A stretch of 64,000 nt of DNA from Clostridia bacterium (GCA_017465885.1 JAFTVG010000002.1:1-64000), one strand, 5' to 3'. Counted from the stretch's first letter, positions 7,505 through 18,481 are shown. Notes: generated from the letters alone by a model not told the origin. A program made the numbers and translations.

Positions 7505-8767
7505 CTATCTCAGCCGTCGGCGGTGAACGAAAAGGAAAAAGAGATTTAAAAGGGTCATTGACGCAATGGTCGGGTCGGCAACTGCCAACACCCATTCCTC
7601 CTTCAAAAAGGGGCAGATCAGGACGGCAAGAAGAAAGAGCAGATCGAAGATCCGGTCTGTCTTTTTTTCTTTAAAGAGGAAGGAAAGACATCGTCTGCCG
7701 TAAAAGGACCAACAAAGTAGGGTGGCGAGGGCGAAAAAGTAGATGGCGATCGCCAAAAGCGGTCTTGCTCCCCTTCCGAAAACAGAAACGAACACGTGGA
7801 GAAGCGCGCCCATTCCGCTGTCTGCTTGCAGGCATTGGGGATAGACCAGCAGGCAGAGGCCTGTCAGGGTGCAGAGGAACAGGGTGTCAAACGCCACCTC
7901 CACAGCGCCCAGCGCCCCCTGAGCGCCTGCGTGCTCGCTTCCATAGGCGCTGTGCGCCATTGGAGCGGTGCCGCATCCCGCCTCATTTGAAAGGATCCCT
8001 CGCACCACCCCCAGCCGCAGGGTGGTCAACAGTCCCGCCCCGCCGCCAAGAAGGGCGCTTTGGGGACGAAAGGCGGAGGAGAGGATCTGCGTAAAGGCTG
8101 CGGGCAGGGCTTTGCGATAGCGGATCAGAACCCCCAGGCACAAAAACAGATACAGCAGAGACATCAAGGGGACTAACCAAGCCGTCAGGTCGGAGATCCG
8201 TCCCTTGCCCACGAACAGAACGGCAGACAGGGGCAGGCAGAGCAAAACGCCTGCCGCAAGAGGGAAAAGGATGCCCGCCCCCTGCCGTCCTCCCGCAAAC
8301 AGGGCACAAAAGGCAGAGGACTGCATCCCGCCGCCCACGCTGAAGGCGCAGATCAGGCAGAGCAGTGCAAAGCATACCCCGCAGGCGTGGGGCATATAGT
8401 ACATCGCTCCACCCTCAAAGCCCTCCTTTCCCGCAACACGGCGGCGGATGCTCAGCTTGATCTCGGCATATTTGACCACCATTGCGGCAAAAGAGGATAC
8501 CCACATCCAAAACAACACCCCTGCGCCCCCCTCCTTGATGGCGGCGGCGACTCCCACCATATTGCCCACGCCCAGCGTGCCTGCCAATGCCAAGCACGCC
8601 CCTTTGATGGGAGCGGAGGCAGATCGCTTTGATGCTCCTAACCCCCGCAGGTCGGAAAGAAAGGTGGAAAAGGGTGCCCCCTTCAGATAGATCAGAAAAA
8701 AGAGCGCGCAAAGCGCCAGAGCGGCGGGCAGTAAAATGCCTGAAAGCAGGGTGTTGAATCGGATCAT
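7505..8767 (-). CDS. AGCS-family sodium:amino acid symporter
   Basis: Integral membrane carrier of the alanine or glycine:cation symporter family, expected to import small neutral amino acids with Na+. The 420-residue product has about ten hydrophobic helices. It carries the family signature region GVGNMVGVAAAI...GGAGVLFWMW at about 65-90, followed by KYAEI. A second conserved stretch, NEAGCGTAPMAHS, lies near residue 260. The length is slightly below the usual ~450. The start ATG follows AAGGAG. Monocistronic; no clear promoter or riboswitch was found in the 287-bp gap shared with groES. Substrate specificity cannot be read from the sequence. Confidence 0.9.
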   Translation of the reverse strand: MIRFNTLLSGILLPAALALCALFFLIYLKGAPFSTFLSDLRGLGASKRSASAPIKGACLALAGTLGVGNMVGVAAAIKEGGAGVLFWMWVSSFAAMVVKYAEIKLSIRRRVAGKEGFEGGAMYYMPHACGVCFALLCLICAFSVGGGMQSSAFCALFAGGRQGAGILFPLAAGVLLCLPLSAVLFVGKGRISDLTAWLVPLMSLLYLFLCLGVLIRYRKALPAAFTQILSSAFRPQSALLGGGAGLLTTLRLGVVRGILSNEAGCGTAPMAHSAYGSEHAGAQGALGAVEVAFDTLFLCTLTGLCLLVYPQCLQADSGMGALLHVFVSVFGRGARPLLAIAIYFFALATLLCWSFYGRRCLSFLFKEKKTDRIFDLLFLLAVLICPFLKEEWVLAVADPTIASMTLLNLFFLFVHRRRLR

Positions 8768-8881
8768 GGCATCTCCTTGAGGGCGCAGGCTTATCTTGAA
8801 GCCTTCATTGCCCCGGCTTTTTTTACAGTTGGCTTTTCATTCATATGCGGGGGCGATGGAAAAAAGAAGAGGGGGCGGAAA

Positions 8882-8890
8882 TTAGCACTC
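8882..8890. promoter_or_regulatory. Isolated CIRCE half-site
   Basis: TTAGCACTC matches the left arm of CIRCE exactly but has no GAGTGCTAA partner at 9 nt. It lies upstream of the groES -35 box and may be a decayed or auxiliary HrcA site. Confidence 0.4.
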
Positions 8891-8938
8891 CGAGCCCAAA
8901 AAAATATGTGAACAACCTGTTAATTTCCAAAAAAAGAC

Positions 8939-8966
8939 TTGAAAATTTGAAAATGTGTGCTATAAT
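8939..8966 (+). promoter_or_regulatory. Sigma-A promoter of groESL
   Basis: TTGAAA at 8939-8944, 16-nt spacer, TATAAT at 8961-8966. The CIRCE operator begins 11 nt after the -10 box, so bound HrcA would cover the transcription start. Confidence 0.85.
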
Positions 8967-8977
8967 ATACATAGTTT

Positions 8978-9004
8978 TTAGCACTCAAACAAAAAGAGTG
9001 CTAA
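8978..9004. promoter_or_regulatory. CIRCE operator (HrcA binding site)
   Basis: Perfect TTAGCACTC, 9 nt, GAGTGCTAA. This is the established operator of the heat-shock repressor HrcA and shows that groESL is heat inducible through class I control. hrcA itself is not in the window. Confidence 0.97.
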
Positions 9005-9051
9005 AATCAATCGAAAAAGATCGTAATTGATTATAAATTCAGGAGGATTGA

Positions 9052-9339
<288 letters not shown>

Positions 9340-9352
9340 GAATGGGAGGTAA

Positions 9353-10993
<1,641 letters not shown>

Positions 10994-11024
10994 TCTGCTG
11001 GCGGAAAGAAAACCGAATAAAATC

Positions 11025-11068
11025 AAAGATCTTCAAGAGCATTTGCTCGCGAAGATCTTTCTTTTTTT
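11025..11068 (+). terminator. Terminator of groESL
   Basis: Stem AAAGATCTTC / GAAGATCTTT with an inner GAGC/GCTC pairing, then CTTTTTTT. Confidence 0.88.
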
Positions 11069-11206
11069 GCGTTTTGGGGCAAACGCTCTCTTGAAATGTA
11101 ATATTTGCAATATATAATCAAATATCATCTATTGAATATGCGTTTTTTTGGTGATAAAATAAAGTAACGGGGAAGAGCTTTTTTCTTCGCGTTTGGGAAG
11201 TGAGAG

Positions 11207-11235
11207 TTGACAAATCCCTTTGAGAATGGTATGAT
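11207..11235 (+). promoter_or_regulatory. Sigma-A promoter of the M60-like / GH127 operon
   Basis: TTGACA at 11207-11212, 17-nt spacer, TATGAT at 11230-11235, 36 nt before the first start codon. Confidence 0.85.
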
Positions 11236-11271
11236 TAAATCATAAAGATTTCTTATCAAAGGAGTATCGTT

Positions 11272-12726
11272 ATGAAAAAAGTATGCGCATTTTTATTATC
11301 CCTGATAATGGTGTTGCCCGCTTTCTGTGCGTGTGCCCAAAAAAGCAAGACCACCGGGGATCTGCCCGCCCCTACCCCCACTCCTTCGGAAAGCCCTTCC
11401 TCTGAAGAGCCCTCAAAGGAGCCCGAGATCCCTTATGCGGATCAGGATTTAAAACAGTCCTACGGCGTTTACAATATCGAAACGCTGGATGGCAAAAAGG
11501 TCTCCGTAGACAATACCAACAAGTTCGTTCTCGATTATAAGAAGGCAGAGAATGCCCGCTTCACCTTCCACATCAAGGAGCGGATCGAGGACGGGATGAA
11601 GTACCGTTATTACGCCATTTATCTGGGCGATAACGAAACGAGAAATATGAAGATCAGCAACTTCCTGCCGAAAAAGGCAAAGCTGGTGGTTGAAAACGAC
11701 GGCTACAACGCCAAGGACAAGGGTCTTTGGACGGTGGAGAACTACGAGGACGGCAGTTGCCGTCTGGTTCCCATGATGAGCCACAGCGAAATGCCCATCT
11801 GTCTTGCGGTGCTGGAGGACGGCACGGTGGGTCTTGCAGAGAGGGACGAGAATGCAAAGAATCAGCTCTTCAAGATCACCAAGGCGGGCGCTCATCCCGA
11901 ATACGAGGAATTTGCCTCGGATAAGGGCGAGGTCTTCGTGAGAATTCCCTATTCCTTCACCGAAAAGAGAGACGGCGTGGGACTGACCGACGAGTTTATG
12001 AAGGATTGGACGAACTGGATGCAGGAGGCTGTGGACGCCGAGGTAGAGCTGACGGGCTTCAGACCCTACGATATTTTCATTATCAGCGGATGGGAAGAGC
12101 TTGGCTACGTGGCAGGCGTTTCGGACAACTACAACTTCATTAACGCCAACGTGGGCTTTATGAGAAGCGAGATGTATAACGTGGCTCAGAGAGCCAAGAA
12201 GCTGAACATTATGGATATGTCCTTCGGTATGCTCCACGAGCTGGGCCATATGTTCGACTCTCAGCGTGGCTGGAACTTTGAAAGTGAAGCCTGGACCGAC
12301 TTAAAGCTCTGCTACGTGATCTGGAAGCTGACCGAGGACCACAAGGCAACCGACGGCCTGGTGTTCGGCTGTGCATCGGCTGACTATAGTGCGGGTACCT
12401 GCTTCACCTACGAGACCATGGCAGAGGGTCTTGACATCCACGCCCACAAGGGTGCGATGGAAACGGTATACGGCTTCTTTGCCGCCGCAAGACTCTTCCT
12501 TCTGATGGCGTACGATTTCGGCTGGGACCCCTTTATCAAGACCTTCCATTGGTATCAGGATAACGGCTACACCCAAAGCAGCTTTGAGAGATGGGAACGC
12601 TTCACCACCTTCGTGGACAAGCTCTCCGAATTCTCGGGCAAGGACATCAAAAAGGACTATCTCAGCGAAAACAACTGGAAGGTCTTTGAGGACTTCTATA
12701 CCGGAAAGACCAACCAGGCAGTGTAA
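11272..12726 (+). CDS. Secreted M60-like gluzincin metalloprotease lipoprotein
   Basis: The 484-residue product has a signal peptide with a probable lipobox (ending CAC near residue 22) and a Ser/Pro/Glu linker. Residues about 60-200 have beta-trefoil-like character (W-x-x-E, CLAVLEDG). The catalytic region contains HELGH (322-326) with Glu339 13 residues later in a GWNFESEAW context. HExxH-(8-28)-E is the pattern of peptidase family M60/enhancin, whose members cut glycoproteins such as mucins. The zinc ligands would be His322, His326 and probably Glu339. AAAGGAG precedes the ATG. The gene sits 30 nt before the GH127 gene, with no terminator between. Its last 228 bp are repeated at 16431-16658. 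The M60 assignment is by motif and layout; substrate is unknown. Confidence 0.8.
   Translation: MKKVCAFLLSLIMVLPAFCACAQKSKTTGDLPAPTPTPSESPSSEEPSKEPEIPYADQDLKQSYGVYNIETLDGKKVSVDNTNKFVLDYKKAENARFTFHIKERIEDGMKYRYYAIYLGDNETRNMKISNFLPKKAKLVVENDGYNAKDKGLWTVENYEDGSCRLVPMMSHSEMPICLAVLEDGTVGLAERDENAKNQLFKITKAGAHPEYEEFASDKGEVFVRIPYSFTEKRDGVGLTDEFMKDWTNWMQEAVDAEVELTGFRPYDIFIISGWEELGYVAGVSDNYNFINANVGFMRSEMYNVAQRAKKLNIMDMSFGMLHELGHMFDSQRGWNFESEAWTDLKLCYVIWKLTEDHKATDGLVFGCASADYSAGTCFTYETMAEGLDIHAHKGAMETVYGFFAAARLFLLMAYDFGWDPFIKTFHWYQDNGYTQSSFERWERFTTFVDKLSEFSGKDIKKDYLSENNWKVFEDFYTGKTNQAV
12499..12726 (+). repeat. 228-bp direct repeat, copy 1 (3' end of the M60-like gene)
   Basis: Identical to 16431-16658 except for C at 12633 versus T at 16565. 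The repeat ends exactly at the stop codon and the flanks are unrelated. Confidence 0.95.
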
Positions 12727-12756
12727 ATAAGGGTCTTTTAATAGAAAGGAACAATT

Positions 12757-15700
12757 ATGAAAAAGAGAATCGTTGCCGCGGCGCTGTCGATAGCGACGGT
12801 GCTATCCTCCTCCACCATACTTTTGGATGCCATCGGCTCCCACGCTGAGGTGAAGGAAGAGGACATTATTGGCGTTGAGAGTGTGCCCTACGTATGCGTA
12901 ACACCGGGAACCACCCTTGAACAAGTGGAGGATCTTTTGCCCGAAAAGGTGATCCTGAAGGTGGCAAAGGCTGATAGTGCGCAGGGAACGGTTCTCCATA
13001 CGGCGAAATTTGAAGAGAGCGATTGGACGCTTTTTGATAAAAACGCCATTTCCTTTACCGACGGCAAGCTGGTCATCGGCAAGTCCTCTGCCAAAGTGAA
13101 GGCAGTGACTGGCGGTGAATACGACGACTTCGTCTTAGAGACCACCATCAAGGGCACTGCAGATGCCCCCTCCAACAACTTCGGCGTGATGCTCAGAGCC
13201 ACCGACGTGAGCGAATCGGGCTCCGACTCCTACAACGGCTACTACGTGGGCATTGGTAAGAACAACTCCAAGATGGCACTTGTCATCGGTTATGCCAACG
13301 GCAAGTGGCAGATGATTGACGATCTTGCCATCGACTATCAGCCGAATAAGGATTATAAGCTCAAGGTCTTGATGGTAGGCGATACTATGGCAGTGTGGCT
13401 TGACGGAGAGCTACTGTATGTCAACAACAATATGAACCTTTATTCCAAGGGCTCTGTGGGTGTGAGAACCTATCATCAGCTCTTTGAATGCTCCTCTTTT
13501 GAAGTCAGAACCCCTTCCGATAAGGAGCTGACCGCGGCTGGTCTTGCCGATTACGATACCACCGAGGTTACCGTGGAAGGTTGGAAGACCGAGGAGTATA
13601 AGCCTGACACCTACGGCAACTATGTCTTTGTGGGTACTGTGAAAGGAACGAATTACCAAGTGAAGTGCAATGTAACCGTGATGACCAGTCTTGAAGCGGT
13701 GGAGGGTATCCAGTCCCTTTCCTATGAAAACGTGGACGTCACCGAAGGATTTTACAGAGAATACATCAAGCTGATGATCTGCAAGGTGGTGCCTACCGCC
13801 ATTTCCAACGTAGAAAAGGGAACGGGCGGTATGCCCAACATCATCAATGCGGCAAAGAAGCACCGCGGCGAAGACTATGCGCCCTCCTCAGGTGCGTATT
13901 ACGTGGATTCTGACGTACATAAGGTCCTTGAATCCATGTGCTTTGCTCTTGCCATCGACCCGATGGGTGACGCGGAGATCATTGCCGCACAGAAGAAGAT
14001 CGACCAAAAGCTGCAGGAATGGATCCCCTACTATCAGGATGCGCAGGAAGAGTCGGGCTATTTTGACACTTGGTATATCCTTGATGACAACAAGGTCAGA
14101 TATTCTGACGTTGAAAAGCACGAGCTTTACTGCATGGGTCACTTTATGGAGGCGGCGATCGCCCACTATCAGTGCACTGACGGTAAGGACACTCGCCTGC
14201 TTGATATGGCAGTAAAGTGTGCCGACTACCTCTATGGCGTATTTGGCTGGGAAGAGGGCAAGAGAAGACAGATAGCCGGTCACCAGGAGATCGAGCTCGC
14301 CCTTTTGAAGCTGGCAAAGACCGTGGTGAAAATGGACGAGTCCTACAGCGCCAAGGCGCACAAGTATGCAGAGCTTGCCACCTTCTTCCTTGAGATCCGC
14401 GGACAGTACGATGACCGTACTGTAGAGGGTTATCTTGCAAGAGATTATTGGCAAGACCACGCTCCCGTCAGCGAGCAGTACGAGGCAGTGGGTCACTCTG
14501 TAAGAGCACAGTATATGTACACCGCAATGGCAGACCTTGCCGCTGTGGATGAGGAATACAGAGAAAAGTACGACTACGCCCTGCAGCGTTTGTGGAGCGA
14601 TGTTACCTATACCAAGCAGTACGTGACCGGCGGTGTGGGTCAGACCGCCCACGGCGAGGGCTTCCTTGAGTCCTATAATCTGCCCAACGACAGCGCTTAC
14701 TGCGAGACCTGTGCAGGCATTTCCAATATGATGTGGAACAGAAGTATGTCCACCATCTATGCAGGCTCTGCATTTGCAGATCATATCGAAACCGATATCT
14801 ATAACGCGGTGCTGGGTTGCGTGAATCTGGACGGTAATGAGTTTTACTACGTCAATTCCCTTGATTCCAGCGCGGTGAGAAATGCTTGGTTCGGTACCGC
14901 TTGCTGTCCTCCCAACCTGACCAGAACCGTACTGTCTATCGGCGGCTATATCTACAACTATTCTGCCGATGCCCTCTACTTTAACCAGTATATTGCAAAC
15001 AATGCCACCGTTCCCTTTGGCAGCAAGAACGTTTCGGTAAATATGACCTCCGAAATGCCTTGGAAGGGCAATGGCAGCATCACTCTGGATCTTGAGGGCA
15101 CGATGACCTTCAAGCTCTGCCTGCGTATGCCTGCTTGGTCTGACGGCGTGACCCTGAAGATCAACGGCGTAACCGAAAAGCTTGCGGCAGGAGAGGACGG
15201 CTACATCACCATTGAAAGAGAGTGGAAGAAGGGCGACAAGGTCGAATTTGACTTCTCTATGCCCGTGATCTTTGAGGAAACTGTGGAAGAGGTCAAAGAG
15301 AATGTCGGCTACACCTCGGTGCGCCGCGGACCTCTGGTTTACTGTTTAGAAGAGATCGACCACGATTTCAACGTGCGCCACACCTATCTTGACAAGACCT
15401 CCGAGGCGGAGCTTGTGTGGACCGAGTCCATCGATGGCAAGACCGACGGCTATGGCGTGAGAGATATGTATCTCATCAAGCTGGGAGGCTTCAGACAGGG
15501 TGTTACCGAAGACAAGCCCGTGGAGCTGACCTTCATCCCCTTCTATGCCCGTATGAACAGAGGAAAGACCCAAATGTGCGTTTACGTGGCAAAGCAGCCC
15601 ATGGAAAAGGCACTTTCCGCCTATGCAACGCCCAGCGCATCCTACGTCAGCCCCTACGATCAGATCAATTATCTGAACGACGGAACGGACAGCAAGGATC

Positions 15701-16314
15701 GCAGATGGACCTCCTATAAGGAAGGCGAGGTAGTAAAGCAGCCTTGGGTACAGTACGACTTCGACGATGAAGTGGTTCTGTCGGGATGCAAGATCTGGTG
15801 GTATAACGATAACGGCGGTGTAAAGCTTGCCGACGGCTTTGAGATCCTTTATAAGAATAACGAGACCGACACTTTTACCCCCGTAAGTCACGAGGATGAC
15901 TACGAGTGCGACAACGACGAGGGCTTTATCACCTACGAGTTTGAAGACGTGGCTGTGACCTCTTTGCGTATCGTGATCGAAACCTCCCGTGCCTCCGCAG
16001 GTATCGTGGAGTGGGATTTGATCGCGGGAAGCCTTGATGCGCCTGTTGATCCTCCCGTTGATCCCTCCGAAGATCCCTCCGAAGAGCCCTCCGAGGATCC
16101 TTCAAACGAGCCTTCTGTTGAGCCCTCCGAGGAATCCGCACCTGTAGCTTCCTCTAAGGACGACCCTGCCTCCGAAAAAACCTCCAAGGACGAAAACGGC
16201 GGCGAGAAGAACGAGAAGGGAAGCATCGTGCCCTATATCGTGGGCGGTGCCATCGCTCTTGCGGCTGCAGCGGCTGTGGTTGCTTTCATTGTAGCAAAGA
16301 AAAAGAAGAAATGA
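12757..16314 (+). CDS. Surface GH127-type beta-L-arabinofuranosidase-like enzyme
   Basis: The 1185-residue product begins with a Sec signal peptide. Residues ~75-250 form a LamG/DUF1080-like jelly-roll and ~255-310 an Ig-like strand region. A GH127 (DUF1680) catalytic domain covers about 330-930, a discoidin/CBM32-like domain ~949-1085, and then come a Pro/Ser/Glu linker, a C-terminal membrane helix (~1158-1180) and a lysine tail. GH127 uses a zinc-bound cysteine nucleophile. The expected set is present: Glu634 (HGEGF), Glu650 and Cys652 (YCETC), Cys716 and Cys717 (CCPPN). The enzyme would release arabinofuranose outside the cell while held by the C-terminal helix; there is no LPXTG motif. 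It is the second gene of the operon with the M60-like protease. Exact sugar specificity is inferred. Confidence 0.88.
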   Translation: MKKRIVAAALSIATVLSSSTILLDAIGSHAEVKEEDIIGVESVPYVCVTPGTTLEQVEDLLPEKVILKVAKADSAQGTVLHTAKFEESDWTLFDKNAISFTDGKLVIGKSSAKVKAVTGGEYDDFVLETTIKGTADAPSNNFGVMLRATDVSESGSDSYNGYYVGIGKNNSKMALVIGYANGKWQMIDDLAIDYQPNKDYKLKVLMVGDTMAVWLDGELLYVNNNMNLYSKGSVGVRTYHQLFECSSFEVRTPSDKELTAAGLADYDTTEVTVEGWKTEEYKPDTYGNYVFVGTVKGTNYQVKCNVTVMTSLEAVEGIQSLSYENVDVTEGFYREYIKLMICKVVPTAISNVEKGTGGMPNIINAAKKHRGEDYAPSSGAYYVDSDVHKVLESMCFALAIDPMGDAEIIAAQKKIDQKLQEWIPYYQDAQEESGYFDTWYILDDNKVRYSDVEKHELYCMGHFMEAAIAHYQCTDGKDTRLLDMAVKCADYLYGVFGWEEGKRRQIAGHQEIELALLKLAKTVVKMDESYSAKAHKYAELATFFLEIRGQYDDRTVEGYLARDYWQDHAPVSEQYEAVGHSVRAQYMYTAMADLAAVDEEYREKYDYALQRLWSDVTYTKQYVTGGVGQTAHGEGFLESYNLPNDSAYCETCAGISNMMWNRSMSTIYAGSAFADHIETDIYNAVLGCVNLDGNEFYYVNSLDSSAVRNAWFGTACCPPNLTRTVLSIGGYIYNYSADALYFNQYIANNATVPFGSKNVSVNMTSEMPWKGNGSITLDLEGTMTFKLCLRMPAWSDGVTLKINGVTEKLAAGEDGYITIEREWKKGDKVEFDFSMPVIFEETVEEVKENVGYTSVRRGPLVYCLEEIDHDFNVRHTYLDKTSEAELVWTESIDGKTDGYGVRDMYLIKLGGFRQGVTEDKPVELTFIPFYARMNRGKTQMCVYVAKQPMEKALSAYATPSASYVSPYDQINYLNDGTDSKDRRWTSYKEGEVVKQPWVQYDFDDEVVLSGCKIWWYNDNGGVKLADGFEILYKNNETDTFTPVSHEDDYECDNDEGFITYEFEDVAVTSLRIVIETSRASAGIVEWDLIAGSLDAPVDPPVDPSEDPSEEPSEDPSNEPSVEPSEESAPVASSKDDPASEKTSKDENGGEKNEKGSIVPYIVGGAIALAAAAAVVAFIVAKKKKK

Positions 16315-16328
16315 ACCAAGACCATAAT

Positions 16329-16372
16329 AAAAGAAGGCATCTCAAATGCACGCATTTGAGATGCCTTCTTTT
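16329..16372. terminator. Bidirectional terminator after the GH127 gene
   Basis: A 21-bp perfect stem, AAAAGAAGGCATC... with its complement, and a 2-nt loop. It ends in T runs on both strands, so it also served the lost minus-strand gene whose remnant follows. Confidence 0.9.
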
Positions 16373-16373
16373 A

Positions 16374-16433
16374 GTTGATCGTGATCTTTGCGCAGTTTTC
16401 ATAAAAAAGGGGCGTGCCCTTCACCGTGATCTT
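16374..16433 (-). pseudogene. 3' remnant of a lost minus-strand gene
   Basis: On the minus strand, the last ~19 codons before a TAA stop read KITVKGTPLFYENCAKITIN, directly before the bidirectional terminator, as expected for a gene end. Further upstream the frame runs into the 228-bp repeat, which is coding on the other strand. The body of this gene has therefore been removed. The family cannot be told from so short a tail. Confidence 0.5.
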
Positions 16434-16658
16434 CTGATGGCGTACGATTTCGGCTGGGACCCCTTTATCAAGACCTTCCATTGGTATCAGGATAACGGCT
16501 ACACCCAAAGCAGCTTTGAGAGATGGGAACGCTTCACCACCTTCGTGGACAAGCTCTCCGAATTTTCGGGCAAGGACATCAAAAAGGACTATCTCAGCGA
16601 AAACAACTGGAAGGTCTTTGAGGACTTCTATACCGGAAAGACCAACCAGGCAGTGTAA
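16431..16658 (+). pseudogene. Duplicated 3' fragment of the M60-like gene
   Basis: Carries the last 75 codons and stop of the 11272-12726 gene with one base difference. There is no start codon context, promoter or ribosome binding site, so it is not expected to be translated. It abuts the minus-strand gene remnant at 16374-16433. The junctions mark a deletion or gene-conversion event, or a misassembly. Confidence 0.85.
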
Positions 16659-16707
16659 GGCATCAATCCCTTTCAAGCAAACGCCGTAAAATACCAAGAT
16701 AAACGAA

Positions 16708-16744
16708 ACCGCCCGCTTCCTTTCAAGGAAGCGGGCGGTATTTT
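16708..16744. terminator. Bidirectional terminator at 16.7 kb
   Basis: Stem ACCGCCCGCTTCC / GGAAGCGGGCGGT with T run on the plus strand and a T-rich segment on the minus strand. It closes the five-gene minus-strand operon that ends at 16747. Confidence 0.85.
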
Positions 16745-16746
16745 GA

Positions 16747-17448
16747 TCAAAAATGGGGGGATGCCAACTCGATGAAGTATTCGGATAGTGCTTCGGGCAC
16801 TTTGGAAACGATCAACTTTTCCTCTTCGCCGTTTCCGCTATAGAAATAAAGCAGATACAACTCTCCCTCAATGATGAAGAAGGTGTAGTCTCTTCCGCGT
16901 CTGAAGAGATCGTCCTTGCTTTCTTTGTAAAAGGATATCTTCTTTTCCAAATACTCTTCCGATGCAGGGAATTCTTCCGTTTCAATCTGTTTGTTGTGCA
17001 ATGAATCAAAGGGATCATAGGCATTTTTTGAGGCAAACAGCATCAATTCCTCAAAAAGCTGTGTATCAATGTCCTTTAGGGTTACGGTAAGCCCATTTCG
17101 GGTCACCAAATAATAGTTGAAGTTTTCGGGATCGGCATAGTAGCGGCACGCCTCTTCAAATTGATCCTCGGCACAATAGATGGTCCCTGAGGAGTAGGGG
17201 CCCACATAGCCGTGGTAAAGCTCGAATCGGTTGTGCTTGACCTTGCGGTATTCCTCCCCCTTCACTGCAATCATATGACCGGAACGCTCAAATTCATGAA
17301 CGTACAGATCGCCGTAAAAGCCGGTAAGATAGCGTTTTTCGCCGTTTCCGATGGATTTGGGTGCACCGTAAAGGCTGCTGCATCCTGCAAGCAGGAGAGA
17401 AAGCGCAAGAATGAAGGGGAAAAGCTTGAAATGGACGTTTAGTTTCAC
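16747..17448 (-). CDS. Lipoprotein, function unknown (end of the GntR/ABC operon)
   Basis: The 233-residue product starts at GTG 17448-17446, preceded by GCGAGGT. A longer in-frame ATG start would overlap the upstream gene and bury the signal peptide. Lipobox LAGC, Cys23. The mature part is mixed alpha/beta, rich in Tyr, Glu and Lys, with no recognised catalytic motif. The gene lies 31 nt after the tandem-domain lipoprotein and probably belongs to the same transcript. Membrane-anchored extracytoplasmic partners of the ABC transporter are one possible role, from context only. Confidence 0.72.
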   Translation of the reverse strand: MKLNVHFKLFPFILALSLLLAGCSSLYGAPKSIGNGEKRYLTGFYGDLYVHEFERSGHMIAVKGEEYRKVKHNRFELYHGYVGPYSSGTIYCAEDQFEEACRYYADPENFNYYLVTRNGLTVTLKDIDTQLFEELMLFASKNAYDPFDSLHNKQIETEEFPASEEYLEKKISFYKESKDDLFRRGRDYTFFIIEGELYLLYFYSGNGEEEKLIVSKVPEALSEYFIELASPHF

Positions 17449-17479
17449 GGTAGTATACCTCGCTTTCTTGAAAGGCGTG

Positions 17480-18481
17480 TCATTCCTGAGGCACGAAAAT
17501 GCCCGGATTCTCTTCCACCACCGACCAGTCGGGGAAATAGAGTGCCTCGTCTGCGGCACGGATCACACGAAGGGATTGGATACCTCTCATCTTGCCATCG
17601 GCGTTGTATTTTGGGGTGCTATAGAAGATGAACAGATACTCCTGCTTATCGGTCTTGACCTCGTATACAGCCCGTGTTTCCAAAATCACCACGTTTCCGT
17701 GAAGAAGATGCTCCTTCTCGCTATACTCTCTGCGCTCAAAGGATTGGTAATTGCCGTCGTAATAATCAAAGAGGGCAGAAAGTTGCTCTTCGTAGTCTTC
17801 GTATTCTGCCATAACGCTGTAAGCAAAGACATTGCGTATACCGTTTTTGTTCCATACGCCAAGGGAGTCAACAACCCTTTTAAAAGTGGTGTCCTCTTCG
17901 TTTTCGATGATCACCTCGGGTGCTTGGGGGGTGAAGATTCCGGGAACGTCCAAAGGTTTGTCGGGCGGAGCGCCAGGAGTACCCCAGGGTTTGTAGATCG
18001 GATCGTATTCCTCAGTATAAAATAGTTCATCTTCGGCAGGAAAGACACGTACTGCCCAAAGCCCCTGATTGTTTTGATCGTTAGAATCTCTAACACATAT
18101 TCTGAATAGAAATATGTATCTGTCCCGATCTGTTTTTACGGTGCATTCTCCCGTTCCCGTTCTGACTGCTTGACCGTGGCTCACCCTTTTCGATTCACTG
18201 TAACTTATGTCTTCTACAGAAAGAATACCGCTGTTGAACAACTCGAAAAAATCATCCAGTTGTCCTTCAAAATCCTTTGCATCGTTGATTGCATTTTTTG
18301 AAAACAGTTTTTTTAGACTTTCCTTGTCACCATTTTCCAAAGAATCCAAAATACTGTTCATCGTTTTTTTACCGCGATAATCGGTAAGATTGTCGGGAAG
18401 TGCCAGACCAAAATTGCAAGACGTAAGCAGTGTCAATGAAAGTAACAGGATAACGATAACTTTTAGTTTTTTGAACATCAT
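17480..18481 (-). CDS. Lipoprotein with tandem duplicated DUF5104-like domain
   Basis: The 333-residue product has lipobox LTSC (Cys22). The mature part contains two related copies of one ~125-residue domain, about 40-165 and 195-320. Each has a helical start with an LxxLFxxNA/FAYSV-type stretch, an EEQL/EGQL-xxxFxxF/Y helix, a HGxxV turn, a VKTDxxxYxFxF strand pair and a closing RVxxAxDExxxY/F strand. The fold resembles DUF5104-type lipoproteins of Clostridia. A Pro-rich linker (residues ~168-190) joins the copies. It lies 53 nt after the permease gene with no terminator. Function unknown. Confidence 0.75.
   Translation of the reverse strand: MMFKKLKVIVILLLSLTLLTSCNFGLALPDNLTDYRGKKTMNSILDSLENGDKESLKKLFSKNAINDAKDFEGQLDDFFELFNSGILSVEDISYSESKRVSHGQAVRTGTGECTVKTDRDRYIFLFRICVRDSNDQNNQGLWAVRVFPAEDELFYTEEYDPIYKPWGTPGAPPDKPLDVPGIFTPQAPEVIIENEEDTTFKRVVDSLGVWNKNGIRNVFAYSVMAEYEDYEEQLSALFDYYDGNYQSFERREYSEKEHLLHGNVVILETRAVYEVKTDKQEYLFIFYSTPKYNADGKMRGIQSLRVIRAADEALYFPDWSVVEENPGIFVPQE

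Noticed and set aside
16371..16697. 108-residue minus-strand gene
   Set aside because: Most of it is antisense to the duplicated protease fragment; only the last ~19 codons look like a true gene end, and these are listed as a remnant.
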